Below are positions 10,924-23,678 of a DNA stretch of 64,000 nt, piece by piece (position 1 is the stretch's first letter; each line of letters starts with the position of its first letter). The stretch is from contig OZ020486.1 in NCBI GenBank assembly GCA_963971405.1, forward strand, positions 35,983,419 through 36,047,418, given 5' to 3'. The translations under genes and the position numbers were made by a program. The stretch is from Psococerastis gibbosa (lineage: Eukaryota > Arthropoda > Insecta > Psocodea > Psocidae). The notes beneath the pieces were generated by a model, which was not told where the DNA came from, ran no database searches, and worked only from the letters and a program-made list of their open reading frames with translations.

Positions 10924-11320
10924 GTTAAGAGTGTACGACTCGTAGGAAATATCTATACACCAAAATTCGTTGTTTTTACATACTTCTAATTTTTATTTAA
11001 TTAGCAAAGCAATATATTAAAGATTTGGCTCATTCAAGCTGTAGAAGACTACTTCATGCATCATATAACAGTGTATTTTTAATTGTTATTACTGTAGCTT
11101 TTTCATAAAAAAATATTGAGGGTTAAAATTTCGCGTGAAATAGATACCATAAAAAGGTACAGAGTCAAAAAATAATAATACCCCATGTTTCCCATTATCC
11201 CCTTAGTCCCTTTACTTCTACAACTTAAATGAACCAAAATATAAATAACTTGCTTATTTAATTAAATAAGAAATGAAAAGTATTAAATTTCGGGGGATAC
11301 CAATTTCTTACGGGACTTAC
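10924..11320. mobile_element. Inverted-repeat element, relative of the one at 48768-49147
   Basis: The left end TTAAGAGTGTACGACTCGTAG and the right end TTTCGGG..CCAATTTCTTACGGGACTTA match the ends of the 48768 element. Interior pieces also match (AAAGATTTGGCTCATTCAAG; CATGCATCATATAA). It is more diverged than that copy, and its target duplication is not clear. Confidence 0.5.
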
Positions 11321-11836
11321 TTACCTAATTTTCTTTCCCTTCGCGTTTTTTAAAATAAATAAAAAATAATTGGCTTTTCTTTTTTTATAAATTGGCACAA
11401 TAAAGTCTGTTATAATACTAATATAACATTGATTTTAAAATTGCTATGAAACAGTACAAAACGGTTCGTGTAGCCTAATTGGGGCTACAATATGTGCCAA
11501 GTACGAGTATGTCCAAGCAGATTTCATGAATTTTGAATATCAAAAGCCGCATGAAAAATTGATTTGTGTCATTGTACTGTATATAATGTGCATTGTACAT
11601 ATTGCACATTATTGTATAACAGTAGACTCGAGGGAAATCAGGGGTGGCAAGCTGACAACGTTGAGACGAGGCGTCCTCGGCCAAGGATCGGCATTAGAAT
11701 AAAATATACCATGCGCTGTCAACCCTTTCCTGTCATCCTGTGTCAGCTTCTTGATTTTTTCTCTGTGCCGTCCGCCATTTCCATCACGTTGAACCTTTCA
11801 TATGATAGTAATATTCATGCAAGCAGCTGACATATA

Positions 11837-12318
11837 GGCGCTTATTCCACCAACGTCAATAGTGATAGTAAATGTAGTATTGACGGAAATTTGAATTTTT
11901 CATCGATACACGCCATTCCACTGGTTTTTTCAACTATTGAGTATTGATCACTTTTCTTCTAATGATGTGATATGCGCCAAATTTTTGAAATTTGTTTGCA
12001 TTTGTTTTTTGAAATTTTGTTTGTATTTGTTTTCTTCGTACACTTATTATTTTTAATAAAACCTAATAATAGTATGAGATCCGAAGTAAGATCGACCTTC
12101 ACCGATCTGTTTAATGGATGAAAATCGTTTTATAAACAATAAAATATAAAATGTTTGTACTTAACATATCCCATGATGCAATTTTAGTTTGTTATTGTTT
12201 GCAACGCGTGATTTTACTCTATGAACATTGATCAATTTTAACTATGGCATAGAGTAAAATTCAATTTTCCGTCAATACTACATTTACTATCACTATTGAC
12301 GTTGGTGGAATAAGCGCC
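11837..12318. mobile_element. Palindromic element copy B (long form, 482 bp)
   Basis: The ends GGCGCTTATTCCACC are perfect inverted copies, with arms of about 65 bp through GTCAATAGTGATAGTAAATG to TATTGACGGAAA. The flanks are ATA and TTA. The interior of roughly 350 bp shares a unique segment (TGTTTGTACTTAACATATCC..TTGATCAATTTTAACTATGG) with the nested copies at 23679, 48186 and 49156. It lacks the GGTAGCAGACAT core. It may be the nearest thing here to a parent form. Confidence 0.8.
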
Positions 12319-12467
12319 TTATGAGTATTATCAAAACAATTGACTTCCCAAAAGAAGATATTGGTAATAAAACTTATACAACGTCTGTAATATCTCGTCG
12401 AGTGCGCTCTTAATTCCTAACGTACGATAGATTTCATTCTTTGTTATGATATAGGCGACTTAGGTAA

Positions 12468-12608
12468 GGCGGGGGTTTCCACCAAAGTCAATAGTGATAT
12501 TAAATGTAGTTTTGACGTGGTAGCAGACATTTTTAGTATGTCTTTAATGTCTGCTACCACGTCAAAACTCAATTTACAATCACTATTGACGTTGGTGGAA
12601 TCCTCGCC
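12468..12608. mobile_element. Palindromic element copy C
   Basis: 141 bp between TAA flanks (12465-12467 and 12609-12611). The ends are GGCGGGGGTTTCC and GGCGAGGATTCC. The middle module is GTCAATAGTGATATTAAATG and the core is TGACGTGGTAGCAGACATT. It folds end to end. Confidence 0.85.
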
Positions 12609-13364
12609 TAAAAAAATTGACTGGATTATATATTTTTTTTTACGTACAACATGGCGTAAGATATAGACATACATACAGTAAATTGTATTCATGAAGTATA
12701 CGAGAATCAGCTGTAACTGTACATAGTAAAAATTGATTGGAACCAGTCTACCAGATGATTCAGGGAGATTTTGATAAATATTTAAGGAGCCATAAAATTG
12801 GAATAGCAAAACAACAAAGAAATAAGTGTTAATTTTCCCCTGGTTTAGTTGCCCGTCAATGATTTGGCGACCGCAGCAAAGCTTATAAATAAATAGACTA
12901 AGATTTATGAGCTCTGGGGACAGAGTAGAGCTTGCGTTGGAAATTTGTTAAACGCCCCCTGGTTACAGTGCGCTGAACGGTTTTATTGCTTCCTCTATGT
13001 TTAACTGTCATCGCTCATTCATCACCCACAGAATTTTTGCTTCAGCACTGGAAGATTGACGTGTATATAATACTTTATTAGACTTTGCAAGGCATGTTTG
13101 GTGTTAGACTATTTATATTTACACTTGTTTCCATTATATGGTTTCCCGAGATATTACATTTCGCAAACCAACAGCGTCAAAATCTATTACTATTTTGTCT
13201 AGTCCAGAGTAGTTGGGAAATTCAATGTACAAATATTCCAAAAGAAATTATTCTTCACATGCGTCGATGAAAATGGAAAAGAACCGGAAACAGCCAAAGG
13301 TGCCAGCCAAATTGTGACGCGTTGGGCTAATATTTAGCATACGGTATACTATAGTGCTCTAGGA

Positions 13365-13681
13365 CAGGGGTTCTCGAACTTTTTTGTCCGTGAACCACTA
13401 GATTATTTTATGATTTTCCGTGGACCACCATAGCTGCGACAGGAAAATTGTCAAATTCTAGGATGATTTGTGCCTTTAATTACATGCTAATGTTTGATTA
13501 AATGCTTAGGAATGGTATCGGTTGGATTTTATAGTTCAGTGCCAAGACTTACTGTATTTTACTTCAAATTTCCAATATTTCAGCTGATTTGTTTTTCTTA
13601 TCTCTTACTTTGGTCCGTGGACCACCTGATATATGTCTGTGAACCACCGGTGGTCTATGGACCACAGTTTGGGAACCCCAG
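13365..13681. mobile_element. hAT-type MITE with CAGGGGTTCTCG ends
   Basis: The ends are CAGGGGTTCTCGAACTTTTT and GTTTGGGAACCCCAG, with repeated inner motifs GTGGACCAC and GTGAACCAC on both sides. Flanks CTCTAGGA (13357-13364) and CTCTGGGA (13682-13689) form an 8-bp duplication with one mismatch. CAGGGGTTCTCAA-type ends are a well-known hAT (Charlie-like) terminus. Non-coding, 317 bp. Confidence 0.85.
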
Positions 13682-15035
13682 CTCTGGGAGGTGGTCTCAC
13701 TGGTTTTAGTCCACTTGGTTCATTTGTCCATTATGGTGTTAGTTAGGACAGTTAGGTTATGGATTTGAATACAGTTGGAATGAATGGGCCAATTTATATT
13801 TTGTCTCCGGTAACATTAGAATATGGAAGTGGAACAAACGTACCTTGAGGCAAAATTATATAGCATTTTAATTTGCAATTTGAATAAATTGTTTTCTAAT
13901 GACAAAGTTAGATCAGATTGCATTTTAGAAAATTCCACGGGGTAAAGACAGATGTAAACAAGTGAGTTGACTATTTCTGAATAGTGATAACTTATTAGGA
14001 ACCGTTTGCTAGGCTACTCTAGCTACAGCTCTATATTTAGGGGTTTATATAATACTGGGCTTTATTTTTTAATACTGCATTAGTAAGGTGTACGTGATGT
14101 TGTTAAAATATTTTATATTATTATTAGAATACAAGAGAATGGTTGCATTGTTTAATAATTGAAGGAAACACTAATAAACATTAAAGTGTTTTTATTAAAA
14201 TTAATTAAATTAAAATGAAATTTGATTTACAATATAATTAGAATTTTAATTAATGTGTTACATCTAGGGCTGAAAAAATTGAAAACTCAACAAAAATATT
14301 AATTTACTCATTTGTTTTAAACAATTAAATAAACCCCGGTATTATAATAATCCCAAATTGCCATGATCGGGCTGCTGCAATTGCATCGTCATAACCGAAT
14401 TCAAAATGATGCAAAATCAGATCAAATAAAATATTTGGCTATTATGTATTGAAACCTATACAGGAGAATGGTCAATTCAGAGGAAACTGGTACCGTACTG
14501 ATTTGCCCGATTGAAAAACGTCTATTGCAGTTATTGGACCCATTTTTATGTGTTTCCTGTCAAATGCTTCCGTGATTTGAATCAGTCGTGTGGCAAAAAA
14601 CGGCCGAGTCATTCACACTGTCAGTGTGGAAAATGGCGCTTTCTTTGTTACTTTGCTGATTTGATACGTATCGTAGATTCGTAGTCGAGGAACGCGGACG
14701 ATGCTCGTGTTAAATGGTGTGGAATGCATCCACTTTACTGTACATGATACGACTCTCTTATTTTCTACCCAATAGATATGCCATTCCCTCAATAGTTTTT
14801 ACATTCCCTACCCATCGTATGTCAGTGGTATTGCATGCATGAAAATAATTATAAAGAAATTATAAAATAATAAATAAAAATGGCCAGATGAAAATTTTGT
14901 TTTAAAAAAGAAGCTATCTAAAAATGACGACAATTTACTCAACTGATTAATACTGTTCTATAACATAATTTGTAATATATTATATTGTATATTCAATGCT
15001 CTTTATCGAGTTTTTTGAAGCAGTTCCTAATCTTC

Positions 15036-15191
15036 CAGTGGGCCTACTATGCCGTTTAGTATTAACTTATTGCTGGGGTTTAAAATTAAAACAAGGTAAT
15101 TTTGAATAGCAATTTCCAATAATAAAATTGTCCTGTTTAAATTTTATTCCCAGGCTAAGATTAAAAAACAATCGCCGTAGTAGGCCCACTG
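15036..15191. mobile_element. TIR element with CAGTGGGCCTACTA ends (156 bp)
   Basis: The ends are CAGTGGGCCTACTATGCCG and CGCCGTAGTAGGCCCACTG, 19 bp with two mismatches. The interior is AT-rich and partly self-complementary. No clear target duplication is seen, so the superfamily is left open. Confidence 0.65.
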
Positions 15192-16695
15192 TTAAGAAAA
15201 TTTAAGCTTGTATAAACAATTGGTTTTTAGTCGTTTTTTAGCTGGCCATTTTCATATCTTTATACCCTGTAGTTTTTCACTTGTACGGTACCGTAGTATA
15301 ATAATGTAGAGTTGAAAACAGCGTACCATAAAGTTACTAAGTTAGCGGTAGGGCGGTAGTTAACTTCACATGGTCCAGTAGTCTAACTCCCCTTAAAAAC
15401 GCTCCCACTAGCCCAATCAGAGTCCAGGCATTATAGAGGTATACTATCAAATATGTATCTACTGTACACAAGTAAAAACGCTATAGAGTAGTGTATAGCA
15501 GAATACCACCGTCAGCTTACAAATTCAATAGCAAAACCAGCCTGAGGTTAAATGACATTGCTTAGATTGAGCCGTGCCTTGTACAAATTTGTGAAAATTC
15601 AATAGTGTAGAGAACAATGTAAATATTGAATATAGCTCTTGGAATAGTGTTGGCCCCATGTGCATTTATTTTGATTGGATGAGTTGGCGTGACAAGGGCA
15701 TATACGAAACCCTATACATTGTGGAGCCAGTGACACTTGAAGTGGTTCAGGAAAACACTTAGAGCCCCACTGAATGTCATAGTGCCTTGTTAGCTATCAG
15801 AGCCGTAGCCAGATACAAGTACTACAATACTAGGCTACACAATAGTCAGGGAACTACTGAGTAATCTTTCACTGTGGGAAACAAATAGTTGGTAACTGGC
15901 AAGCAGGCAGTACTGTACAGGTATACGAGTACATAAGACACAGATTCGTGCGTGTAATAGATTACATTATAGATTGTAATAATAATAATATATATATTAT
16001 ATAAAAGGAGTAGGTCTATGAGAACTATCACTACCTATGTCGCTATTCTATGGAGATTCGTCTACCTATTGAGATGGTGACCAATGTTCGACTTCGGAAA
16101 TTTTTTTCATACCTTTTCATAATATGACCCTCTGAGCCTGAAACCACCCCCCCCCCCCCTCCCCCACTCAAGATGTCAAACAAATATGCAGTATAGCCTA
16201 CTCGTATGTATGTAGCCGATTTTAGGAAACGCTAACTTCCGTAGATCCGACTTTGATTAAACTTCGGTCAAAAATGTATCATACAAATGGCTTGATCAAG
16301 TTCGTTAACTAGCTAGATCAGTTGGTTTCAAGATGGCAGCTGATCAAAAACTTAAAAAAAATCATGTCTCGGTTATTATTGGTAGATGAGGGCTGGAATC
16401 AGATGTGACGGAAAACCGGTATTTTTATCTACAATAACGGTTCTTAACCATGTTTACGACAAATGATTGATTTCTAAATGGCGGCCAATCAAAGTGATAA
16501 TAATGTGATACTTGCACAAAAGTTCAGCGTTTTAAAATGGGGTCGGCGACTCGGCGCTTGTTCGAAATGTGTTCTAGTGTAATTTAAAAGTGCAATATGT
16601 TATCATTTACAAGGAAGGGTGAAATCTCCCTACACCTGAGCGGCGAGTTCCAAAAGGTAGGTCATCTACTGCATGATGATTAGCAGTCGCCTGTC

Positions 16696-16904
16696 AGTAT
16701 AGTCCACGCAAAATGAGAAAAGTATGGACATGGAATGTTTTGATCCTGTGCAACACTGTAAAAATATGCTTTGCACAATTTTTGTTATGCCTGGCATCCA
16801 ATGCAACAAGGTAACACAAAATGGTGCAAGGAATATTTTTACTGTGTTGCACAGGATCAAAACATTCCATGTCCATATTTTTCTCATTTTGCTTGGACTA
16901 TACT
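16696..16904. mobile_element. Near-perfect 209-bp hairpin with AGTATAGTCC ends
   Basis: The two arms (about 16696-16795 and 16805-16904) are inverted copies over roughly 100 bp, with few mismatches near the ends and more toward the centre. Outer bases AGTATAGTCC pair with GGACTATACT. Because of the symmetry, both strands give the same open peptide beginning MDMECFDPVQH, which is a by-product of the palindrome and not a gene. I see no second copy in the window. Confidence 0.75.
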
Positions 16905-17769
16905 TACTTGCTTAAAATACGAACAGAGATAGACTTCTTTTACAATGGGCTGAATTTGGCTGGGTCCATACGCTTGACCTCTCTCAACGCAGATTGGCAT
17001 ATGTTTCATCCATCAGTTTTAGACATGACATCAATAATTATATGATCCTGTCCCGGTATAAAACAAGTTTTCGAGTGACATCAAATCGACCGACCTGTCC
17101 ACTTCTATCAGAGTCAATACCACTGTTCATATCAATGGAATAGACCTATATAGTGCAGCAAAAAACTTAAAATACATATCCCCTGATTGACTTATGAACC
17201 ACAAAATTGAAGCTGCTGACCTGGACGCCACAGAGTAAATAGACATTGAAAAAGTTAGCTAAATGAACGTGAAACCAAAAGACATGAAAAATGGCTCAAA
17301 CTTGCAACTTTGCGCATGGGAAATTTTAATAAAAAATAAAACATTCGAACGTCTGGTTGTTCAGGCAAATTTCACTTTAAACAGAATGGGGAAGTAATGA
17401 AGCATTTCAAAGCCATTCATAATTACATGATTTCTTCTAAAATTAGGGAATTTGTTCTTAAAATGTTTGTTATGCAAGTGTAATAGGTATAACCTACTAG
17501 TGTACTTAATCCACGCTAAGAGAATTTCCCTTTTGAGCTTATATTAATAATTAATGCAATATATTAATAAGGGAATTAAGAGCATTCAGATACATATATA
17601 GCCACCAACAGTACAGTACTTATGCGTGTATGTTCCCTTATTAATAATAGAAAATGCAGAATAGCCTATAAATTCATTATTATTCCCCTTGAAATTATCA
17701 TTTTTGCGCCTTTTTGAGGCAGAGTACCGTAATTAAAAGGTGAACAAAATTTATAATACGTTATCATAT

Positions 17770-17784
17770 AATCATATATATTAT

Positions 17785-17818
<34 letters not shown>

Positions 17819-17819
17819 A
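17770..17819. repeat. AT-rich TA/ATAT microsatellite
   Basis: Mostly alternating T and A with a few breaks. No gene. Confidence 0.8.
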
Positions 17820-18316
17820 TAATTCATCTCATGAAATGTTCAAAGCTCAGCTTTTATGATGCATGTGCATGACTTTAAAAAGGAAAGGGACCTCACCCGG
17901 GTTATAAAGCCGTAACTCACGGCGCTATTGACATATTGTAATAACGTGGGCAACAAATCACAGATTATTAATATTTTTTCAACCGGAACGCCTGTCAAGA
18001 GATGGGGAGGAAATTGTAGAGGATTATAGCAGTTGGTACTGTACTAGTTGAGGCTTTGTATATAAACAAGCCTGCCAGCTTACCCCCTCGGAGGTTAATT
18101 GTTGACTTAAAAAGGCGTGGTCGTTATGAGATGCACGCGTAGAAAATTTCTAAATCACTGTATACTGTATATAGGGCTTGTATTATAATAAGAAGCGTAT
18201 TAGATGGCAGTCATTCATCGTTGATAACATTATGAGACGTCTCTAATTTAAATAGATAAATGCCTTTTAGTTCTATTACTAATCCGACCAGCAATCTTAC
18301 TATGCCGTTTAATAAT

Positions 18317-18477
18317 CGACTTCGATGGCCAGGTGGTAACGTGCTTGCTCTTGTGCGAGTCTTTACACGCCATGTGATCGGAGACGTGTCGTAACTCAAC
18401 ACGGGTACTAACCTACAGAAGCGACTGAAGAGGTCAATCAGATACATTCATTAAATTGTTTGTATGCGATTAATCTT
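18317..18477 (+). repeat. S1 interspersed repeat copy 1
   Basis: The head GGCCAGGTGGTAACGTGCTTG (family form GGTGGCAAGGTGGTAGC) resembles a tRNA A box. Next come CACGCC..GATCGGAGACGTGTCG and GACTGAAGAGGTCAATC, with the tail TTGTATGCGATTAATC. I see no good B box, so calling this a SINE is an inference. Other copies are at 33769, 43527, 57393 (minus) and 63734 (minus). Confidence 0.65.
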
Positions 18478-18515
18478 GAAAAAAACGAAATAATAATAAT
18501 AAATAGGTAAATAAA

Positions 18516-18622
18516 ATAATCACTTATTGTGGGGGTAAAAAATGTAAAATAAACAATTTTAGCATAGAACTTTGTATTCTAAAATTATTGTGCTTACATT
18601 TTTAACCACACAATAAGTTATT
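18516..18622. repeat. Small inverted repeat (about 107 bp)
   Basis: ATAATCACTTATTGTG..TAAAAAATGTAA on the left pairs with TTACATTTTTAACCACACAA..TTATT on the right, and AATTTTAGCATAGAA with TTCTAAAATT. Not assigned to a family. Confidence 0.5.
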
Positions 18623-18950
18623 CTTCAAACGGCATGGTAGGCCCACAGGTAAGGTGGCCACAGCGCATGCAGTGTTACCGAGCCTAAACGGGTGGTTCTC
18701 GCCATAAACCAAACAGTCAAAATCAAGCTATTAAGTTGGCCAGGTCAAGTGCGCAGAAATTCTGCGACTCTACCTGTTAATTGTTCGTTTGTTTTTCATT
18801 TGCCCCAATTTTTTTTATGTTGCAACTCCAAGACTTGGTCACATCATTTCTGCGACGAATTGACATATGCCACTAATTTCGTTTCACCGCTATCGGCCAT
18901 ACTTAGCTTATAGTTAGGCGCCATATTATTATATATTAAAATTGTCAACC

Positions 18951-19139
18951 GCCAACCGGAGTTAGGGCTATAGAGCTCTCTCCTACACTCATCTAGGGTC
19001 TAGGAAGGCGCTGAGGTCCGTAACCGCCTGCTTTACATGCCCTCCGAAGCAACGAAGCAAAGCCAGAAAATTTAGCATGTGTGGGACTCGAACCAACAGC
19101 CTTTCAGGTGAGTCCGCACCACTACTCTATGTGTCCGAG
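18951..19139 (-). repeat. S2 tRNA-like SINE copy 2
   Basis: On the minus strand the tRNA-like head (B box GGTTCGAGTCC) is at the high-coordinate end and the AGCTCTATAGCCCTAACTCC tail at the low end. There is a short internal duplication GCAACGAAGCAAAG. Confidence 0.7.
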
Positions 19140-19359
19140 ACATTACATAGTTATATATTAGCTTGTACCGCATACAACATTGTCGGCATCTTATAGGTAC
19201 TGTATGTCTACCTGAAAGTTTTACTATAAAATAGGGCTGGAAATAGAGAACAAGCTATGCAACGTGCATTTGTAATAATTTGTAATATTTGTAATTAAAT
19301 TAAAGCTTTTTTTTTGTAAATGTAATAAAAGTCCAGATACTAAGTATTTCTACATAGGA

Positions 19360-19590
19360 GCCGGCCGCCATACCATGTTGAATCCAGTGGACCAGAGGAG
19401 GTTCAAAGCTGCAGATAACTTGGTCGTGTGCACAGTGCCGGTAGGGAAACATGGTAGGACTTGTCCTGGTCACCTCCGAACTAATCGTGTGACTTCACAG
19501 TGTTTCCCAAGTGGTTCGGAATCCACCATAATCAGGAGGTCCACTGTCCACACCGTGGCCTGGGGTCGTGTCCAACCAAACTACTACTAA
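19360..19590 (+). repeat. Interspersed repeat T copy 1
   Basis: Shares with 26262-26490 an ordered set of blocks: TACCATGTTGA, GTGTGCACAG, CCTGGTCACCTCCGA, AAGTGGTTCGGAATCCAC and AATCAGGAGGTCCAC. Both copies would encode FPSGSESTIIRRST in one frame, but the surroundings are not open. It is probably a transposon fragment. Confidence 0.55.
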
Positions 19591-21321
19591 CATTCCTACA
19601 TAGGCCTACATGACGCTGTATAGAAAATGTAAATGTAAAAATTTGGAAATATTGAAATGTTACTTGTGCTACACCTCTCCTACACTCAGAAGGAGGGAGG
19701 GGGGGGGATAAAATGTACGTGAAGTGCTTAAAACCCTAATATTAAGGCACGGTTCAGCGTGTACGGCATTTTCAACATTGAAGAGACCTACCGCAACGTG
19801 AGGGTTTCTGTAGTTTCAAATTCATAACCTTAAGTGAATTATCTCAACGCTGGAGAGGGGGCATTTAACCTTTTGAAAAAAATCCTGGATCCCTCCCTGT
19901 CTTGGTAAAAAAAAGATATCGCACATTCTCCCGAAATTCCGAAATTGATTATACTGTATGGTACTCTTGAAATTATAATCTGTTGTAACATACAGTATAT
20001 ATTTTATGAGAAGAAAAATATATTCATTCATTCTCCAGTTGAAGTTTTCTGTAAAATGGGTATAAGCAATAAGCTGCCTGGAAATTGGATTATTTCTTCT
20101 GATCAACAATAAACCCTCTGAGAGCTGTTCATTCTTTTTCTAACTAATCCGCAAAGAAATATGATGAGTAAATTGATTTATTACAAAGTAAATCACAAAC
20201 GGTCATAGCCGCTAGCTTTGACTGATTACTTAGAAGATTGGGTTTCAAATTTAATTTGCTGGAGTAACTGAATACTTGGCCATATCTGGTCTATTTAGTA
20301 TTTTATGGTTTTTTGAAAATTGATTAATGCTTTGCCCTTTCATATTATTAAGCACGGCTGTGTCACCTTTTTGCTCCAGCAAGATTATGCGAATTTAGTA
20401 AATATAGTGAAAACTTGAAATATAATATTTCAAATGAAATAAAAAGTAACACAGCAGTCAACAGCTGTGAAAGTAGCACCAAAATGTTGAATTTATCATG
20501 TCAATAGAATAATCTTCTGTTAGTGATGATACATTTTTGTGACACGTTCACAAATAGTGAAGGAGGCAGAAGTTTAGTAAAGAAAATGCAGACTTACATG
20601 ATTGGATATTCTTCGATTTGGTATGTCTTGACTCAATTATTTGCATAGAAATATATTAACTGGAACGGTGGGAGCCATAATATCCCTTACGGGACAACCG
20701 TTAACCATAAGCCAACTCTCAGGGATAAGTACCAACGTAAAAAAAATTCGAAGTCTTAGTGAGTCTTACACATTGCAGCATAGCAGAACGGATACCTGGA
20801 CCCGGTCAAAACTCTGTACTTAGCTTGTGCAGTCTATTTTCCCAGCGAAATTGCGTACTTATCTTGTGCAGCCATATTGATAACGGTCAACAGCCACGGG
20901 ATGGTTATTTGCTGTCTTTGTCGCCATTTCGAAAATAGTTTGGCCTCACGCTTAGCCTAACAATATGCATAAAAAAGCCACTATTTCCCGCTTATTTTTT
21001 TTTTAATTCTTCCTCTGGGCAGTCAGGCCACCATGTTTGCAGTGTTATAAATAAATCTTCTTCTGTAAAACATAAACTTTACTTACTGCTGTTAAAATCC
21101 GTAAAAACCCACTATTTTGCGCCTAGTTTTTCAAAATGTTTTCGTAGGGGAGAACACTTCCCTCTTTGGGGAATAGACTTTGTCTATAGAATGTAACGTA
21201 AAGCTTTTGAAACAGTGACTTGATTTTCACTTTGATAATTTTCTAATGCCCCCCCCCCAACCGAAACCTGAATTGGCGCCCTTGTCCTTCAGTTATTATT
21301 ATGACAACGCTCAATGCTCAT

Positions 21322-21525
21322 CATGGCCAAGGGGGGGGGGGGTGTTAATGGGGGTTCACCCCCCCCCCCCCCCCCGAAATGAAATGGCTTGCTTGATACT
21401 AGATAGAATCGGATTTTGAGAGGAAAAATAAAAACCACTATGTAAAATCCAATGAAATGAAAATGAAAAACATCCCCCCCCCCCCGCCGCCCGAAAGGCC
21501 GAAACAAATCCTGGCTACGGCCTTG
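21322..21525. mobile_element. hAT-like MITE copy h3 (poly-G/poly-C rich)
   Basis: A perfect 8-bp duplication ATGCTCAT flanks it (21314-21321 and 21526-21533). The right end reads CAAGGCCGTAGCCAGGATTTG on the opposite strand; the left end is slightly deleted. It has long G and C runs and shares its interior (TCAAAATCCGATTCTATC..) with copy h4 at 36879 in opposite orientation. Confidence 0.8.
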
Positions 21526-22360
21526 ATGCTCATATACTATAGTACTCGCATACTAGAACTATAGATAAAACTCCGATGATGCTTGTAATAAGCCTGCCAG
21601 TGGCATGGCAAATGAGCACTTAGCTAAAGTTACAAAGTTAAAAAGAAAGTGTAAGATTGCTTTGAATGAATTTAATTTTCATCTCATTCTCATGAGTCAT
21701 TGATCTCGTGAAAAATTAAATAATAATCTGTTTGAAACGTGATGGCATAGTCGACAAAAACTAGTTTATGAATTGATAACCACTTCCTAGTTCCTGCTGC
21801 TGTAATTGATCTGTCCAGATCACAGAGACGTAATTATGTGTATCAGTACCAAAAATCGCATATGGGCGGCTTATTACAAGAGTGTCAAAAAACGAGTTAT
21901 GCGTCTCATCTGAAAGATTCCACTTGAAGCCGCTTTCAGAACAGGTGCTAACGAATAATTATGTTGTATATTATGACTAATAAAGCAATTCTATTGCTAT
22001 TTGAGACATTTATACCTGTAGTTTATATCAATTATTTTCCCGCCTAGGTATCTTACAAATCTCGGCTCTTACTTAATACCACCAAATTTGACCGTTACTA
22101 GGTCTACCATGGCGGTATATTACCACATACGAGCTAAAAATAAGTGTAATGAATGTTAAAAGGGCCTATTCAGCCATAGTCCTTATATTCATAGAGAAGT
22201 CACATGATTTTGGATTTCTTCAGGTTAACAAAGTATAACAAAAACAACAGAGCTTTATATCGCACGCTAAAGCTACTGTGAATAGAGCTATTGAAAATAT
22301 AATAATAATAATAGTAATAATAACTTAGTATTTATTGAAAACAAATTGTAATAATAATAA

Positions 22361-22559
22361 CTTTTTGTTCCATTACTAAGCCAACCTAGTGGAGTTAGGG
22401 CTATAAAGCCCTCTCTTACACTCAACTAGGAAGGCCCGGGACCGCCTGCTTTACATGCCCTCCGAAGCATGGCCAGAAAATGTAGGAAGTGTAGGACTCG
22501 AACCAACAACCTTTCGGGTGAAAGTCAGAGTCCGTACCACTACTCTACATGTCTTGACA
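22361..22559 (-). repeat. S2 tRNA-like SINE copy 3
   Basis: A well-kept copy. On the minus strand it has an A-box-like GTAGAGTAGTGGTACGG and the B box GGTTCGAGTCC, with the AGGGCTTTATAGCCCTAACT tail and AGTAATGGAACAAAAAG at the 3' edge, followed by a (TAA)n-like tract. Confidence 0.75.
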
Positions 22560-23678
22560 TAGCGTGTAGACATAGCGAGATACCAGATATCCCTACTTCG
22601 GAAGAAAATGACAAGTTAAAGTTTTTTTTTATAATAAATTACCTGACAGTTCCGCCAAATACAACTGCACTTGTGCGGAAAATATACGCACTAGATTAAC
22701 GACGTTTTTCTAGCAAAATACAGATTTTTTAAAAATAGGTCAGCGTTATTAAGTCGAAACCGAAAAATTTTGAGTTGCGTCTTTTTTCATCCGAAGTAGC
22801 GATATTATATGCAACATCTTTGTGATGAATTAATCGTTGCTGTAATCAATGATCAACGGTCAATAGTCAATCAATGATCAATAGTCAAGTCAGTGGGATT
22901 ATCCTTCACCCTTAAATTCAATTAAACAGTAAGCCCACACTCCTTCCACGCACCTGTATTGCCTCAGGTTGTTCAGATATTGTATACAAGATCAGGTACC
23001 AGTGACACAACTCGCCTTCTTCATTTATAAACTGCAGTTAATTGTGAGTATGAATGGATATATTTTGTAATGCGTCCAGAAATTTTGTCAATATTTATTT
23101 ACGCATTAATGGACAGGACTGTTATTGCAGTCGACCTCATAGTGCACGACTGCTGTTCAAGGTCCTGTCATTAGGTCACCTGCCACTCCAAAATGGTCGA
23201 AAATTCAAAATATGTACAGGTACTACAACCAATGATGCTCTTATGGCAAAAACAACTGCTACTTCAGTTCTGTTCTAAAGTGGGGTATATCAATTTGACT
23301 GCTATTGCAGCCGTACCCCACGAGTTGCAACTACAATAGCAGTCGTGATCGTTAAATTGCAGTAGGCTATATTTTGACTACTGTGATTATTTGATATTAA
23401 ATAGTGTTAAATAATAGTACACCATTGCCTTTATGTTCTATACTGTATATTAATTTTTAAAATAGTTTGTTAACAGAAATAGGTTAGCTGGTACCTAGAG
23501 TAGCTCTTCGGAGCTAAAGCTTGCCTAACATAAAGACGTTTTTCATTGATTAATTTCATTAACCTTTACCAAAAGATTTTCTTTGGTCTGCAATTGAAAG
23601 TTCTAGCCGTACTCGTATCAATCGATACCGATAAAAACTAATCGATACCACACAGTATCGATTCTATATACTCGGTAA

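Noticed and set aside
16666..17045. Several frames starting MDMECFDPVQH on both strands
   Set aside because: They come from the two arms of the hairpin at 16696-16904 reading the same sequence both ways.
21240..21500. G and C homopolymer runs as assembly artefacts
   Set aside because: They recur at fixed positions inside elements that have clean target duplications, so the runs themselves look real, although the exact lengths may be wrong.
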